From Oceanisphaera litoralis (lineage in GTDB: Bacteria > Pseudomonadota > Gammaproteobacteria > Enterobacterales > Aeromonadaceae), in contig NZ_JAFBBE010000001.1 of NCBI RefSeq assembly GCF_016907015.1, forward strand, positions 62,001 to 126,000: a DNA stretch of 64,000 bases, given 5' to 3'. This document shows positions 45,025 through 54,185 of the stretch, piece by piece. Each line of letters begins with the position of its first letter. Position 1 is the stretch's first letter. Both the position numbers and the translations under genes were made by a program. The notes below the pieces were generated by a model. The model was not told where the DNA came from and did not search any database. It saw only the letters and a list, made by a program, of their open reading frames with translations.

Positions 45025-46413
45025 ATGCTGATTGTGTTATTCAATCTGGCGGTATTTCTATTACTGATGGTGCTGCTGGGTAAACTGGCCCGTCGCGGCC
45101 AGTCCCTTTCCCGCCAGGTGCTGACCGGTCTGGTGTTCGGTGTGACCGCCGGTTTCATCATGCAGACGCTGTATGACGCCAATACCATTGCCCGCACCCT
45201 GGAATGGGTCAACGTGGTCGGTGGCGGTTACGTTCGCCTGCTGCAGATGATAGTGATACCGCTGGTGCTGGTGTCCATTCTCGGCGCCGTGTCCCGTCTG
45301 CACAACGCCACCTCGCTCGGCAAGATCAGCGTGCTGACTCTGGGTGTCTTGTTGTTTACCACCGCCATCTCGGCGCTGGTCGGCGTCTTTGTCACCCACA
45401 GCTTCGGCCTCAATGCCGCCGATCTGGTGCAGGGTGCCCGCGAACTGGCCCGCGCCGAGCAGCTGGAAGCCCGGGTAGCCAGCGTGGCCAACCTGTCGAT
45501 GCCGCAGTTGCTGGTGTCCTTTATTCCGCGCAACCCCTTCGCCGACATGACCGGCGCCAGCCCCACCGCCATTATCGGGGTGGTGATTTTCGCCGTCTTC
45601 CTCGGTCTGGCCACCCTGTCGCTGCTGAAAGACGAGCCCGAACTGGGCCGCCGGGTCATCGGCGGCATCGAAGCCTTGCAGGCGCTGGTGATGCGCCTGG
45701 TTCGTCTGGTGATGAAGCTGACGCCCTACGGCGTCATGGCATTGATGACCAAGGTCATCGCCGGCTCCAATCTGCAGGATGTCATCAGCCTGGGCGGCTT
45801 CTTGCTGGCCTCTTACCTCGCCATCGCCATCATGTTCGTGATCCACGGCCTGTTGCTGACCTTTGTCGGCGTGAATGCCAAACGCTTCTTCACCAAGGTA
45901 TGGCCGGTACTGGCCTTCGCCTTTACCAGCCGCTCCAGCGCCGCCACCATACCGCTGAACGTGCAGGCCCAGACCCACAAGCTGGGTGTGCCGGAAAGCA
46001 TCGCCAACTTCTCTGCCTCTTTCGGGGCCACCATAGGCCAGAACGGCTGTGCGGGTATCTACCCTGCCATGCTGGCGGTGATGATAGCGCCCACCATGGG
46101 CATCGATGTGCTGGATCCGCTGTGGCTGGCTACCCTGGTCGGCGTCATTACCCTCGCCTCCTTCGGCGTGGCCGGTGTGGGCGGTGGCGCTACCTTCGCC
46201 GCCCTGATAGTGCTGCCGATCATGGGTATGCCGGTGGCGCTGGCCGCCCTGCTTATCTCCATCGAGCCGCTGATCGACATGGCGCGCACCGCGCTCAACG
46301 TCAATGGTTCCATGACCGCCGGCGCCATCAGCAGCAAGCTGCTGGGCCAGACCGACGAAGCGGTATTCAACCGGAATGACGAAGCCGACAGCGCGGTACC
46401 CGCCGCCGGTTAA
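45025..46413 (+). CDS. tcyP: Cystine transporter TcyP-type (DAACS family symporter)
   Basis: The 462-residue inner-membrane symporter has the dicarboxylate/amino acid:cation family signature [15 protein letters not shown] and [14 protein letters not shown]. Ten or so hydrophobic segments are seen. The sequence is closest in memory to TcyP/YdjN L-cystine transporters (for example [17 protein letters not shown]). It could also take other amino acids. A strong hairpin terminator follows at 46432. Confidence 0.85.
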   Translation: MLIVLFNLAVFLLLMVLLGKLARRGQSLSRQVLTGLVFGVTAGFIMQTLYDANTIARTLEWVNVVGGGYVRLLQMIVIPLVLVSILGAVSRLHNATSLGKISVLTLGVLLFTTAISALVGVFVTHSFGLNAADLVQGARELARAEQLEARVASVANLSMPQLLVSFIPRNPFADMTGASPTAIIGVVIFAVFLGLATLSLLKDEPELGRRVIGGIEALQALVMRLVRLVMKLTPYGVMALMTKVIAGSNLQDVISLGGFLLASYLAIAIMFVIHGLLLTFVGVNAKRFFTKVWPVLAFAFTSRSSAATIPLNVQAQTHKLGVPESIANFSASFGATIGQNGCAGIYPAMLAVMIAPTMGIDVLDPLWLATLVGVITLASFGVAGVGGGATFAALIVLPIMGMPVALAALLISIEPLIDMARTALNVNGSMTAGAISSKLLGQTDEAVFNRNDEADSAVPAAG

Positions 46414-46431
46414 GCGCAACCTTGCCTATAC

Positions 46432-46457
46432 AACGGCGCCTGCAGGCGCCGTTTTTG
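46432..46457 (+). terminator. Rho-independent terminator of tcyP
   Basis: AACGGCGCC, loop TGCA, GGCGCCGTTTTTG follows the stop codon by about 20 bases. Confidence 0.9.
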
Positions 46458-46590
46458 TGTCTGCTCCATCACCCACGGGTGCAGGCCCGCGAAAAAATTT
46501 GCTATCATGCGCGCCCTGTCAGGTCATGCTCTGCGAGTGTGGCCACGAATCTTTGCTTGATACAGCGCATGGCCGGCGCTGGAGGAAACC

Positions 46591-47580
46591 ATGTCTCAGT
46601 TTGTTGTTTGTGCCCTCTATAAATTCGTTACCCTGGACCACCACGACGCGCTGCGCGAGCCGCTGCAGTCGATGCTGGAAGCCGAACAGATCCGCGGTAC
46701 CCTGCTGCTGGCAAGTGAGGGCATCAACGGCACCGTGGCCGGCTCCCGCGCCGCCATCGACCGGCTCAAGGTCTGGTTTGATGCCGACGCCCGTTTCAAG
46801 GGTATCGATTACAAGGAATCCCTCAGCGAAGAGCAGCCTTTCTATCGCACCAAGGTCAAGCTGAAGAAGGAAATCGTGACCCTGGGTGTGGAAGGCATAG
46901 ATCCCAAACGGGTGGTGGGTACCTATGTGGCCCCCAAAGACTGGAATGCGCTGATCTCGGATCCGGACGTGGTGCTGGTGGATACCCGCAACGACTATGA
47001 AGTGGACATCGGGACCTTCAAGGGGGCCCTCAACCCCAATACCGAGAGCTTTCGCGAGTTTCCCGAGTACGTCAAAAACAACCTGGACCCGGCCAGACAC
47101 AAGAAAGTCGCCATGTTCTGCACCGGCGGCATTCGCTGTGAAAAAAGCACCGCCTATCTCAAGGAGCAGGGCTTCGACGAAGTCTACCACCTGCATGGCG
47201 GCATCCTGAAGTACCTGGAAGAAGTGCCGGAGCAGGAGTCGCTATGGCAGGGCGAGTGCTTCGTGTTCGACAATCGAGTAACGGTAGATCACCAGCTGCA
47301 GCCAGGCCAGTATCAGCTGTGCTCCGCCTGCCGGGCACCGCTGTCGCCGGACGATCTGCAAAGCCCGCACTACCAGCACGGCCTGAGCTGCCCGCACTGT
47401 CATGACCAGCAGACCCCCGAGCAACAGCGCCGTTATGCCGAACGCGAGCACCAGCTGCAACTGGCCCGGGCCCGGGGCCAGGCCCATATCGGCAGCGATG
47501 CGGTGGCCAATGCCGAGCAACGCCGGGCCGAGAAGCAGGCGCGCAAGCTGGAGCAGCAACAAAAGAACAAAACGGCGTAA
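46591..47580 (+). CDS. trhO: tRNA uridine(34) hydroxylase TrhO (YceA)
   Basis: TrhO uses oxygen to make 5-hydroxyuridine at position 34 of tRNA. The 329-residue protein has an N-terminal TrhO domain ([13 protein letters not shown]) and a rhodanese domain with the catalytic cysteine C177 in [12 protein letters not shown]. The C-terminal tail is rich in Gln/Lys/Arg ([12 protein letters not shown]) and carries CSACRAP and CPHCHDQ, probably a zinc-binding region, which is typical of the longer YceA proteins. Confidence 0.93.
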   Translation: MSQFVVCALYKFVTLDHHDALREPLQSMLEAEQIRGTLLLASEGINGTVAGSRAAIDRLKVWFDADARFKGIDYKESLSEEQPFYRTKVKLKKEIVTLGVEGIDPKRVVGTYVAPKDWNALISDPDVVLVDTRNDYEVDIGTFKGALNPNTESFREFPEYVKNNLDPARHKKVAMFCTGGIRCEKSTAYLKEQGFDEVYHLHGGILKYLEEVPEQESLWQGECFVFDNRVTVDHQLQPGQYQLCSACRAPLSPDDLQSPHYQHGLSCPHCHDQQTPEQQRRYAEREHQLQLARARGQAHIGSDAVANAEQRRAEKQARKLEQQQKNKTA

Positions 47581-47606
47581 GGCGCCAGGCCTGAGGCCTC
47601 GAAAAC

Positions 47607-48497
47607 TTAATGGAAGGGGTAGCGCCGAAACGCCAGCAGCTTGCGCACCCCTTCCAGCACCAGCAGGCCCACCGCTATCCAGATGGCGATGTAGGTTGGC
47701 CACTCCTCCTCGGCGATGCTCTCGCCCAGCGCCAGCGATACCAGCACCAGCAGTATCGGCTCTACATAACCGAGCAGGCCGAACAGACTGAACGTCAGGC
47801 GGCGACTGGCCAGAATGTAGCATATCAGCGCCAGGGCGCTGATCATGCCCAGCCCCACCACCAGCAGATACAACAAGGGTCGCTCGCCAAAGGCCGCCAG
47901 GGGTGCCTCCATCGAGAAGACAAACCAGGCCGCGACGGGGATCAACAACAGCATGTCACACCAGAGGCCGCCGAGGTTGTCGCTACCCAGCCAGCGGCGC
48001 CAGACAAAATACAGCGGATAGCCGATGGCCACGACCAGGGTTTCCCAGGAAATACCGCCCGCCTGCCACAATTCATTGCTCACGCCCACGGCGGCGCAGG
48101 CCACCGCCAGCCATTGCAGTCGGGTCGGCCGCTCCTGATAGACAAAGCGGCCGATCAGAACCAGCGCCAGCGGCATCATGAAGTAGCCGAGCGACACCGG
48201 CAACCCCCGTCCGTTGATGGGTGCCCACATGAAAATCCACAGCTGCACCCCCATCAGGGCGGCCGACAAGGGTAATCCTATCCATAACAGCGGGCGGTTT
48301 TTAAGCTGGGAAAACAGGGAGACCACCAAGCGCCAGTCACCGGTGTAGAGCAGAAACAGGCCGACACAGGGCATGGTCAGCAGCATACGCCAGCCGAACA
48401 CGACTTCGCCGCTCAGCGGCGTCATCAGGCTGGCGTAATAGTACAGCAGCGCAAACAACACCGACGAAAATACCGACAGCGCAATCCCCTTGGTCAC
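47607..48497 (-). CDS. EamA/RarD-type membrane transporter
   Basis: The GTG at 48497 is preferred to the ATG at 48512 because AGGAG lies nine bases upstream. The ~296-residue protein has about ten membrane segments in two EamA halves (VFGWRMLLTMPCVGLF; PTYIAIWIAVGLLVL). It is of the RarD/drug-metabolite-transporter superfamily, and the substrate cannot be predicted. Confidence 0.8.
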   Translation of the reverse strand: MTKGIALSVFSSVLFALLYYYASLMTPLSGEVVFGWRMLLTMPCVGLFLLYTGDWRLVVSLFSQLKNRPLLWIGLPLSAALMGVQLWIFMWAPINGRGLPVSLGYFMMPLALVLIGRFVYQERPTRLQWLAVACAAVGVSNELWQAGGISWETLVVAIGYPLYFVWRRWLGSDNLGGLWCDMLLLIPVAAWFVFSMEAPLAAFGERPLLYLLVVGLGMISALALICYILASRRLTFSLFGLLGYVEPILLVLVSLALGESIAEEEWPTYIAIWIAVGLLVLEGVRKLLAFRRYPFH

Positions 48498-48718
48498 TCT
48501 GCATCTCCTCATTTATCTTGATGGTCAACTTTGTGAGCAGGTTAACAGTTTTCAGGTGAAATCTTGAGCTGAGCATTAAAATAAAACCAGAAAATATGCA
48601 GGGTCATTCTGCCTGCATCCAGCATGAGTGAGTTGTTTATTACTTAATTAACAGTGATATGAACGAACTTTACCTTTCGGCAACCTCGGGCCTCCTGCTC
48701 CGCTGGCAACAAGACTGG

Positions 48719-49450
48719 TCAGCCGGAAAAGGCGGATTCATGGCTGTCGATGCGAATGCGCACCGCGTCGTGACGCCAGATTTCCCGATCACAGTCAATA
48801 ATCCGCCCCTGTTGGTCGTAATTGATACGGGTCACCGCCAGCACCGGACTGCCTTCGGCCAGGCTCAGCGCCCGGGCCGCCTCGCCACGGGCGGCGGTGG
48901 GGCAGATATCGAACCGGGAGCGACCGTAATGCAGACCATAATGACGCTCATACAGGCGGGTCAGCGACTGGCTCAGATCCTGCTCGTCGATAGCGGGAAA
49001 GTACGCGGGGATAAGATAATGCTCGGTATAGAGCACCGGCCGCCGGTCAATACTGCGCAGCCGACAGATGCGCGTCAGCCGGCTAAGCGGCGCCAACGCC
49101 ATCTCGGATACCAGTTCGGCTGGGGCCAGCACCGATTCGCAACTCAACACGCGAGTGGCCGCCACCCGCTGTTGCGCGGCGACCAGCGCATGAAAATGGG
49201 AGCGACTGACCGGGTTGTAAACCAGCCGGGGCCGGGACACAAACCAGCCACGCCGCTCTTCCCGATAAATCAGCCCTTCCGCCTCCAGGTGATGCAGTGC
49301 CTCTTTCACCGTGATACGGGTGGTATCAAACAAGTCTGCCAGTTCCCGCTCGGCCGGTAGCTTGTTGCCGGCGGTCAGCGCCTGACTGGTCAGTTGTTGC
49401 CGTAGCGTCCTAATAATGGCGGCGCCCTGTGTGGTTCGTTGTTCGCTCAT
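48719..49450 (-). CDS. GntR/UTRA-family transcriptional regulator, PhnR-like
   Basis: The 243-residue protein has an N-terminal GntR winged helix (KLPAERELADLFDTTRITVKEALHHLEAEGLIYRE, about 30-65) and a C-terminal UTRA ligand-binding domain (about 85-235). PhnR-type UTRA regulators control phosphonate genes. It is divergent from a Pho-box-bearing operon for an ABC transporter and two hydrolases, so it probably senses the imported organophosphorus ligand. Its start has near-palindromic TAGTCCAGAC sites on both sides of the shared intergenic region. Confidence 0.85.
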   Translation of the reverse strand: MSEQRTTQGAAIIRTLRQQLTSQALTAGNKLPAERELADLFDTTRITVKEALHHLEAEGLIYREERRGWFVSRPRLVYNPVSRSHFHALVAAQQRVAATRVLSCESVLAPAELVSEMALAPLSRLTRICRLRSIDRRPVLYTEHYLIPAYFPAIDEQDLSQSLTRLYERHYGLHYGRSRFDICPTAARGEAARALSLAEGSPVLAVTRINYDQQGRIIDCDREIWRHDAVRIRIDSHESAFSG

Positions 49451-49460
49451 ACTCTTGGAA

Positions 49461-49472
49461 TAGTCCAGACAA
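49461..49472. promoter_or_regulatory. Candidate operator of the UTRA regulator (regulator side)
   Basis: TAGTCCAGACAA is a near-palindrome (TTGTC/GACAA arms with CA centre), 11 bases upstream of the regulator start. The core TAGTCCAGA recurs at 49627-49635. HutC-subfamily regulators often bind GTC-N2-GAC sites, so this is a reasonable self-operator. Confidence 0.45.
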
Positions 49473-49575
49473 GATTCATGCCAGTATCACCTCGCTTCAT
49501 GACAGCGAAATGACATCTTTTATGGGTAAAAATATGGCTAAAAATACGACAAAAACACATTTTATCGCCATAAAA

Positions 49576-49593
49576 CTGTCGTAACACTGTCAC
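49576..49593 (+). promoter_or_regulatory. Pho box upstream of the transporter-phosphatase operon
   Basis: CTGTCGTAACACTGTCAC matches the PhoB consensus CTGTCATAAAACTGTCAC at 16 of 18 positions. A partial third half-site, TCGCCAT, precedes it in the correct 11-base phase. TAACAT at 49604-49609 lies ten bases beyond, the usual distance for the -10 box of a PhoB-activated promoter. Confidence 0.75.
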
Positions 49594-49626
49594 AAACCCC
49601 CTCTAACATCGGCTTCGAACCTGACC

Positions 49627-49635
49627 TAGTCCAGA
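49627..49635. promoter_or_regulatory. Candidate operator of the UTRA regulator (operon side)
   Basis: TAGTCCAGA repeats the core found before the regulator start and lies downstream of the predicted transcription start, just before the ribosome site GAGGA. Binding here would block transcription of the operon. Confidence 0.4.
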
Positions 49636-49647
49636 GGATTGGAACCG

Positions 49648-50700
49648 ATGAAGACACTACTGAAAACCTCAAGTCTGCTTGCCCTGGCCCTCGGCACCAC
49701 GCCGGTGCTGGCCACCGACCTCGCCGAGCTGGAAAGCAAGGCCCGCGCCGAAGGCAAGGTGTACAGCGTCGGCATGCCCGACAGCTGGGCCAACTGGAAA
49801 GACACCTGGCGAGATCTGGGTGAACACTACGGCATTCAACATCAGGATACCGACATGAGCTCGGCCCAGGAAATTGCCAAGTTCGCCGCCGAAAAAGACA
49901 ATGCCACCGCCGATATCGGTGATGTGGGTGCCGCCTTCGGCCCCATCGCCGTGCGTCAGGGGGTCACCCAGGCCTACAAGCCCACCACCTGGGACCAGAT
50001 CCCCGACTGGGCCAAGGACAAGGACGGCCACTGGATGCTGGGCTACACCGGCACCATCGCCTTTATCGTCAACAACGAGCTGGTAACAAAGGCCCCCACC
50101 TCCTGGCAGGATCTGCTGGATGGTGACTACCAGGTCACGGTCGGTGACGTCGGTGTGGCCGCCCAGGCCAACAGCGCCGTGCTGGCCGCCGCCTTTGCCC
50201 AGGGCGGGGACGAGTCCAATATCAAACCGGCCCTGGACCTGTTTGCCGAACTGGCGAAACAGGGTCGTCTGTCACCGGTGGATCCCAATATTGCCAACCT
50301 GGAAAAAGGCGAAGTGGAAATGGCGATACTGTGGGACTTCAATGCCCTCAACTACCGGGATCAAATCGACCGCGACCGCTTTACCGTGGTGATCCCCAGT
50401 GACGGCTCGTTGATTTCCGGCTACGCCACCATCATCAACAAGTATGCCAAACACCCCAATGCCGCCAAGCTGGCCCGGGAATACATACTGAGCGATGCGG
50501 GACAAATCAACCTGGCCCGGGGTTATGCCCGCCCCATCCGCAGCACCGTCACCCTACCCGCCGACGTACAGGAAAAGCTGCTGCCCAACGACATGTATGC
50601 GGCGGCGCGCCCCATTGCCGATCAGGATGCCTGGGAAAAGAGCACCCGCACCCTGTCCCGCCAGTGGCAGTCCGCCGTGCTGATCCACCAGCAGAGGTAA
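49648..50700 (+). CDS. ABC-transporter periplasmic binding protein, organophosphorus operon
   Basis: The ATG at 49648 (MKTLLKTSSLLALALGTTPVLA) gives 350 residues with a signal peptide. The protein belongs to the family 1-type solute-binding fold of Fe3+, polyamine and 2-aminoethylphosphonate transporters (YSVGMPDSWANWKDTW; MLGYTGTIAFIVNNE; PVDPNIANLEKGEVEMAILWDFNALNY). It is the first gene of the operon after a Pho box. The ligand is unknown; a phosphonate or phosphate ester is likely from context. Confidence 0.85.
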   Translation: MKTLLKTSSLLALALGTTPVLATDLAELESKARAEGKVYSVGMPDSWANWKDTWRDLGEHYGIQHQDTDMSSAQEIAKFAAEKDNATADIGDVGAAFGPIAVRQGVTQAYKPTTWDQIPDWAKDKDGHWMLGYTGTIAFIVNNELVTKAPTSWQDLLDGDYQVTVGDVGVAAQANSAVLAAAFAQGGDESNIKPALDLFAELAKQGRLSPVDPNIANLEKGEVEMAILWDFNALNYRDQIDRDRFTVVIPSDGSLISGYATIINKYAKHPNAAKLAREYILSDAGQINLARGYARPIRSTVTLPADVQEKLLPNDMYAAARPIADQDAWEKSTRTLSRQWQSAVLIHQQR

Positions 50701-50703
50701 GAC

Positions 50704-51507
50704 ATGAACAAGGTCATACTGGTCGTGATAGACGGCCTGGCCTACGAGGTTGCCCGGGATTGCCTGGGCTACCTTCAGGGTCTGAGCGAAGCCGGTCGCA
50801 TGACCGGCTACAAGATGCAGTGTGAACTGCCGGCGGTGTCCCGCCCCCTTTACGAATGCATTCTTACCGGCACCCGACCGGTGGACAGCGGCATACTTAA
50901 CAACGACATGGCCCGCCTCAGCAACCAGCAGAGCATTTTCTCGCTGGCACGCCGGGCAGGGCTGACCACGGCGGCGGCGGCCTATCACTGGGTCAGCGAA
51001 CTGTATAACCGGGCCCCTTATCAGCCGGTGCGGGATCGCTTTACCCAGAACAGAGACCTGCCGATACAATACGGCCTGTTCTACTCTCAGGATCACTACC
51101 CGGACTGCCACCTGCTGCAGGACGCGGAAATACTCCGAACCCGCTTCGACCCGGACTTTTTGCTGATCCACCCCATGAACACCGACGATGCCGGCCACAA
51201 GTTCGGCCTGGACTCGCGCCAGTACCGCAACAGCGCCCGGCGTTTCGATCTGCTGCTGGCCGATTACCTGCCGCGCTGGCTGGATGAAGGCTATCAAGTG
51301 CTGATCACCAGCGATCACGGCATGAACCGGGATCACATCCACAGCGGTATTTTGCCGGAAGAGCGGGACATCCCCCTGTTTGTGGCCGGCAACGCCTTCA
51401 GCCATGACGCCCAGGCCCAACCGCGGCAACTGGATCTGTGCGGCACCATCGCCAGTCTGCTGGGGGCGGCGCACGACAAGACCGAGTGCGAGGGGCTGCT
51501 GGCATGA
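50704..51507 (+). CDS. Alkaline-phosphatase-superfamily phosphodiesterase/phosphatase
   Basis: The 267-residue protein of the type I phosphodiesterase/nucleotide pyrophosphatase family (VILVVIDGLAYEVARD) has the metal motifs NTDDAGHKFGLDS and TSDHGMNRDH. ELPAVSRPLYECILTG places a serine at the position where most members have the nucleophile threonine or serine. No signal peptide is present, so it acts on the imported compound in the cytoplasm. It lies between the binding protein and the permeases and overlaps the first permease by four bases. It is shorter than nucleotide pyrophosphatases (about 400), so a small substrate is likely. Confidence 0.8.
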   Translation: MNKVILVVIDGLAYEVARDCLGYLQGLSEAGRMTGYKMQCELPAVSRPLYECILTGTRPVDSGILNNDMARLSNQQSIFSLARRAGLTTAAAAYHWVSELYNRAPYQPVRDRFTQNRDLPIQYGLFYSQDHYPDCHLLQDAEILRTRFDPDFLLIHPMNTDDAGHKFGLDSRQYRNSARRFDLLLADYLPRWLDEGYQVLITSDHGMNRDHIHSGILPEERDIPLFVAGNAFSHDAQAQPRQLDLCGTIASLLGAAHDKTECEGLLA

Positions 51508-52385
51508 ATGATACCGTCACCATGATGCATAACGCTGAATGCGACTCTGTAAGACCCGCCGCCTGGCGGCGTGGCCTGCCGCTGCTGTGGCTGCTGCCTT
51601 TTGTGGTGGTGTTCGGCCTGTTTCAACTGGCGCCTATCCTGTGGGTACTGATCAACAGCTTTCAGGCCGGCGGTGAGTGGAGTCTGGCCAATTTCAGGGA
51701 GATCCTCGACTCGCCCTTCTATCATCAGTCTTTCGGCAACAGCATCGATCTGGCGCTCTGGTCCAGCCTGCTGGGCCTGCTGATTGCGCTGATCGGTACC
51801 GCGGCACTGCGCCAGGTGCCGGGCAAGCTCCAGAATGCGGTGGTGGCCTTTACCACCATGGCCAGCAACTTTTCCGGGGTACCGCTGGCCTTTGCCTTTA
51901 TCGTGCTGCTCGGCATGAACGGCGCCGTCACCCTGCTGCTGCGTGACGCCGGTCTGATCGAGGGCTTCAACCTCTATTCCCGCAGCGGGCTCATCATCCT
52001 CTATACCTACTTCCAGATCCCATTGGCCATATTGCTGCTCTATCCGGCCTTCGACGGCATTCAGAAAGACTGGCGCGAAGCCGCCGCCCTGCTCGGCGCC
52101 CGCCCCTGGCAGTACGGGCTGCGGGTGGTATTGCCGGTGCTGACGCCGGCGCTGCTGGGCACCTTTATCATATTGCTGGCCAATGCCCTCGGCGCCTATG
52201 CCAGTACCTTTGCGCTGATGACCAGCAACTACAACCTGGTCACCATACAGATATCGGCCCTGGTAGCGGGGGACATTTTCCTCGAACCCCAGCTGGCGGC
52301 CGCCCTGTCGTTGCTGCTGATGGTATTGCTGGTGCTGGTCACCGCCGTCAATCAATGGATCATCGGCCGGAGTCGTTATGAATAA
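51504..52385 (+). CDS. ABC-transporter permease 1, organophosphorus operon
   Basis: The ATG overlaps the stop of the phosphodiesterase gene (ATGA) and gives 293 residues with six or so membrane segments (LPLLWLLPFVVVFGLFQL; TYFQIPLAILLLYPAF). The permease motif EAAALLGARPWQYGLRVVLP, with its EAA-loop glycine, is present. It pairs with the next gene. The start region MMHNAECDS is soluble. Confidence 0.88.
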   Translation: MNDTVTMMHNAECDSVRPAAWRRGLPLLWLLPFVVVFGLFQLAPILWVLINSFQAGGEWSLANFREILDSPFYHQSFGNSIDLALWSSLLGLLIALIGTAALRQVPGKLQNAVVAFTTMASNFSGVPLAFAFIVLLGMNGAVTLLLRDAGLIEGFNLYSRSGLIILYTYFQIPLAILLLYPAFDGIQKDWREAAALLGARPWQYGLRVVLPVLTPALLGTFIILLANALGAYASTFALMTSNYNLVTIQISALVAGDIFLEPQLAAALSLLLMVLLVLVTAVNQWIIGRSRYE

Positions 52386-53169
52386 GTCGCCCAGGGCCCC
52401 GCTGCCGGCCCGGCTCACGGTCGCCGCCCTGGTGCTGCTGCTGGCCGCTCCCATCATCATCACCCTGGTCTATTCCCTGGCCGCCCAGTGGGGGGCCCAT
52501 ATACTGCCCAGCGGTTTTACCCTGGACTGGTATCTGAGTCTCTGGTCGGACAGCCGCTTTCTGGCGGCCTTCGGTCGTTCGCTGCTGGTGTGTCTGGCCG
52601 CATTGCTGTTCAGCCTGCTGCTGATACTGCCGACCCTGTTCGTGGTGTTCTACTATTTTCCCCGGCTGAAAGGCGTGATGAACATGGTGATACTGCTGCC
52701 GTTCGCGGTGCCGCCGGTGGTCTCCTCGGTCGGGCTGCTGCAGCTGTATGCCGGCGGCCCCCTGCCCCTGGTTGGCGGGCCCTGGATCCTGATCTTCTGC
52801 TATTTCACCATCAGCCTGCCCTTCATGTACCGGGCGCTGGCCAACAATCTGGAGGCCATCAAACTGCCGGATCTGATGGACGCGGCCCACCTGCTGGGCG
52901 CCGGCACCACCCGCGCCTTTCTGCAGCTGGTGCTGCCCAATATCAGAAACGGCCTGCTGGCCGCGCTGTTTCTGTCTTTCTCTTTCCTGTTCGGAGAATT
53001 CGTGTTTGCCAACATGCTGGTGGGCACCCGCTTCGAAACCCTGCAGGTCTACCTGTACAGCCAACGCACCAACAGCGGCCACGTTACCAGCGCCATGGTG
53101 ATGTCCTATTTCCTCTTTATCGGCCTGGCAACCTGGTTCGCCCTGCGCCTGCAAAAACGGAGCACCTGA
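52378..53169 (+). CDS. ABC-transporter permease 2, organophosphorus operon
   Basis: The 263-residue permease overlaps permease 1 by eight bases. It has six hydrophobic segments and the EAA-like motif DAAHLLGAGTTRAFLQLVLP. The family is that of 2-aminoethylphosphonate, spermidine and iron transporters. Its stop codon shares one base with the start of the ATPase gene (TGATG), so the operon is tightly coupled. Confidence 0.88.
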   Translation: MNKSPRAPLPARLTVAALVLLLAAPIIITLVYSLAAQWGAHILPSGFTLDWYLSLWSDSRFLAAFGRSLLVCLAALLFSLLLILPTLFVVFYYFPRLKGVMNMVILLPFAVPPVVSSVGLLQLYAGGPLPLVGGPWILIFCYFTISLPFMYRALANNLEAIKLPDLMDAAHLLGAGTTRAFLQLVLPNIRNGLLAALFLSFSFLFGEFVFANMLVGTRFETLQVYLYSQRTNSGHVTSAMVMSYFLFIGLATWFALRLQKRST

Positions 53170-54185
53170 TGCATTATCTGGAAGTCGCCAACCTGACCAA
53201 GTCCTTCAACGACACGCCGGTGTTCAGCAACATCAGTTTCGATATCAGCCAGGGAGAATTCATTACCCTGCTCGGCCCCTCGGGCTGCGGCAAGTCCACC
53301 CTGCTGCGCAGCCTGGCGGGGCTGACCACCCCGGATCGGGGACAGATACGGGTGGCCGGGGAAGACATCACCTGGCTCAAGCCACAACAGCGGGGCATCG
53401 GCATGGTGTTTCAGAGCTATGCGCTGTTTCCCAACCTGACGGTGGCCGGCAACATCGCCTTCGGCCTCAAGATGCAACGGCTCGATCGGGGCGACATCCG
53501 CCGCCGGGTGGCCGAGGCGATGGCGCTGGTCGGCCTGGAAGGGCGCGAAGGCTATTACCCCGCCAGCCTGTCCGGCGGTCAGCGCCAGCGGGTCGCCCTG
53601 GCCCGGGCGCTGGTGGTACGGCCGCGCATCCTGCTGCTGGACGAGCCGCTGTCGGCACTGGATGCGCCCATCCGCAAGCATCTGCGCGAGCAAATTCGTG
53701 CCATACAACAGCAGTTGAAGCTAACCACCGTGTTCGTGACCCACGATCAGGAAGAAGCGCTGACCCTGTCGGATCGGGTGTTCGTGATGAACAAAGGGCA
53801 GATAGTGCAGGCCGGTACCGCCGAGGCGGTCTATACCCGCCCGGCCAACGACTTTGCCGCCGGCTTTATGGGCAACTACAATCTGCTCACGCCCGAGCAG
53901 GCAAAACAGCTGCTCGGGCTCGACATCCAGGGCCGGCTGGCGGTTCGCCCCGAGTCCATTTATATTCGCGAGCCCGGCCGGGACTACGGCCCCGCCATGA
54001 GTGCCCCGCTCAAGGCCATCGTCGCCAGTCACCAATTGCTGGGCAATGTGATCCGCTACCGCATTCAGGCCGCCGACTGCCTGCTGACGGTGGATCGGCT
54101 GAACCGGGGCGCCGACGCCCTGTTGCCGGCCGGCAGCCCGCTGGAACTGGTATTCAACCGCACCGAACTGAAGGAAGTCGCCTGA
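53169..54185 (+). CDS. ABC-transporter ATP-binding subunit, organophosphorus operon
   Basis: The 338-residue protein starts MHYLEVANLTKSFN, with Walker A GPSGCGKST at 36-44, Q-loop FQSYALFPNL, signature LSGGQRQRVALARAL and Walker B ILLLDEPLSALD. The C-terminal TOBE-like region (about 245-338) is as in PotA/FbpC/PhnT. It follows permease 2 with a one-base overlap and precedes a HAD phosphatase with a one-base overlap. Confidence 0.93.
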   Translation: MHYLEVANLTKSFNDTPVFSNISFDISQGEFITLLGPSGCGKSTLLRSLAGLTTPDRGQIRVAGEDITWLKPQQRGIGMVFQSYALFPNLTVAGNIAFGLKMQRLDRGDIRRRVAEAMALVGLEGREGYYPASLSGGQRQRVALARALVVRPRILLLDEPLSALDAPIRKHLREQIRAIQQQLKLTTVFVTHDQEEALTLSDRVFVMNKGQIVQAGTAEAVYTRPANDFAAGFMGNYNLLTPEQAKQLLGLDIQGRLAVRPESIYIREPGRDYGPAMSAPLKAIVASHQLLGNVIRYRIQAADCLLTVDRLNRGADALLPAGSPLELVFNRTELKEVA

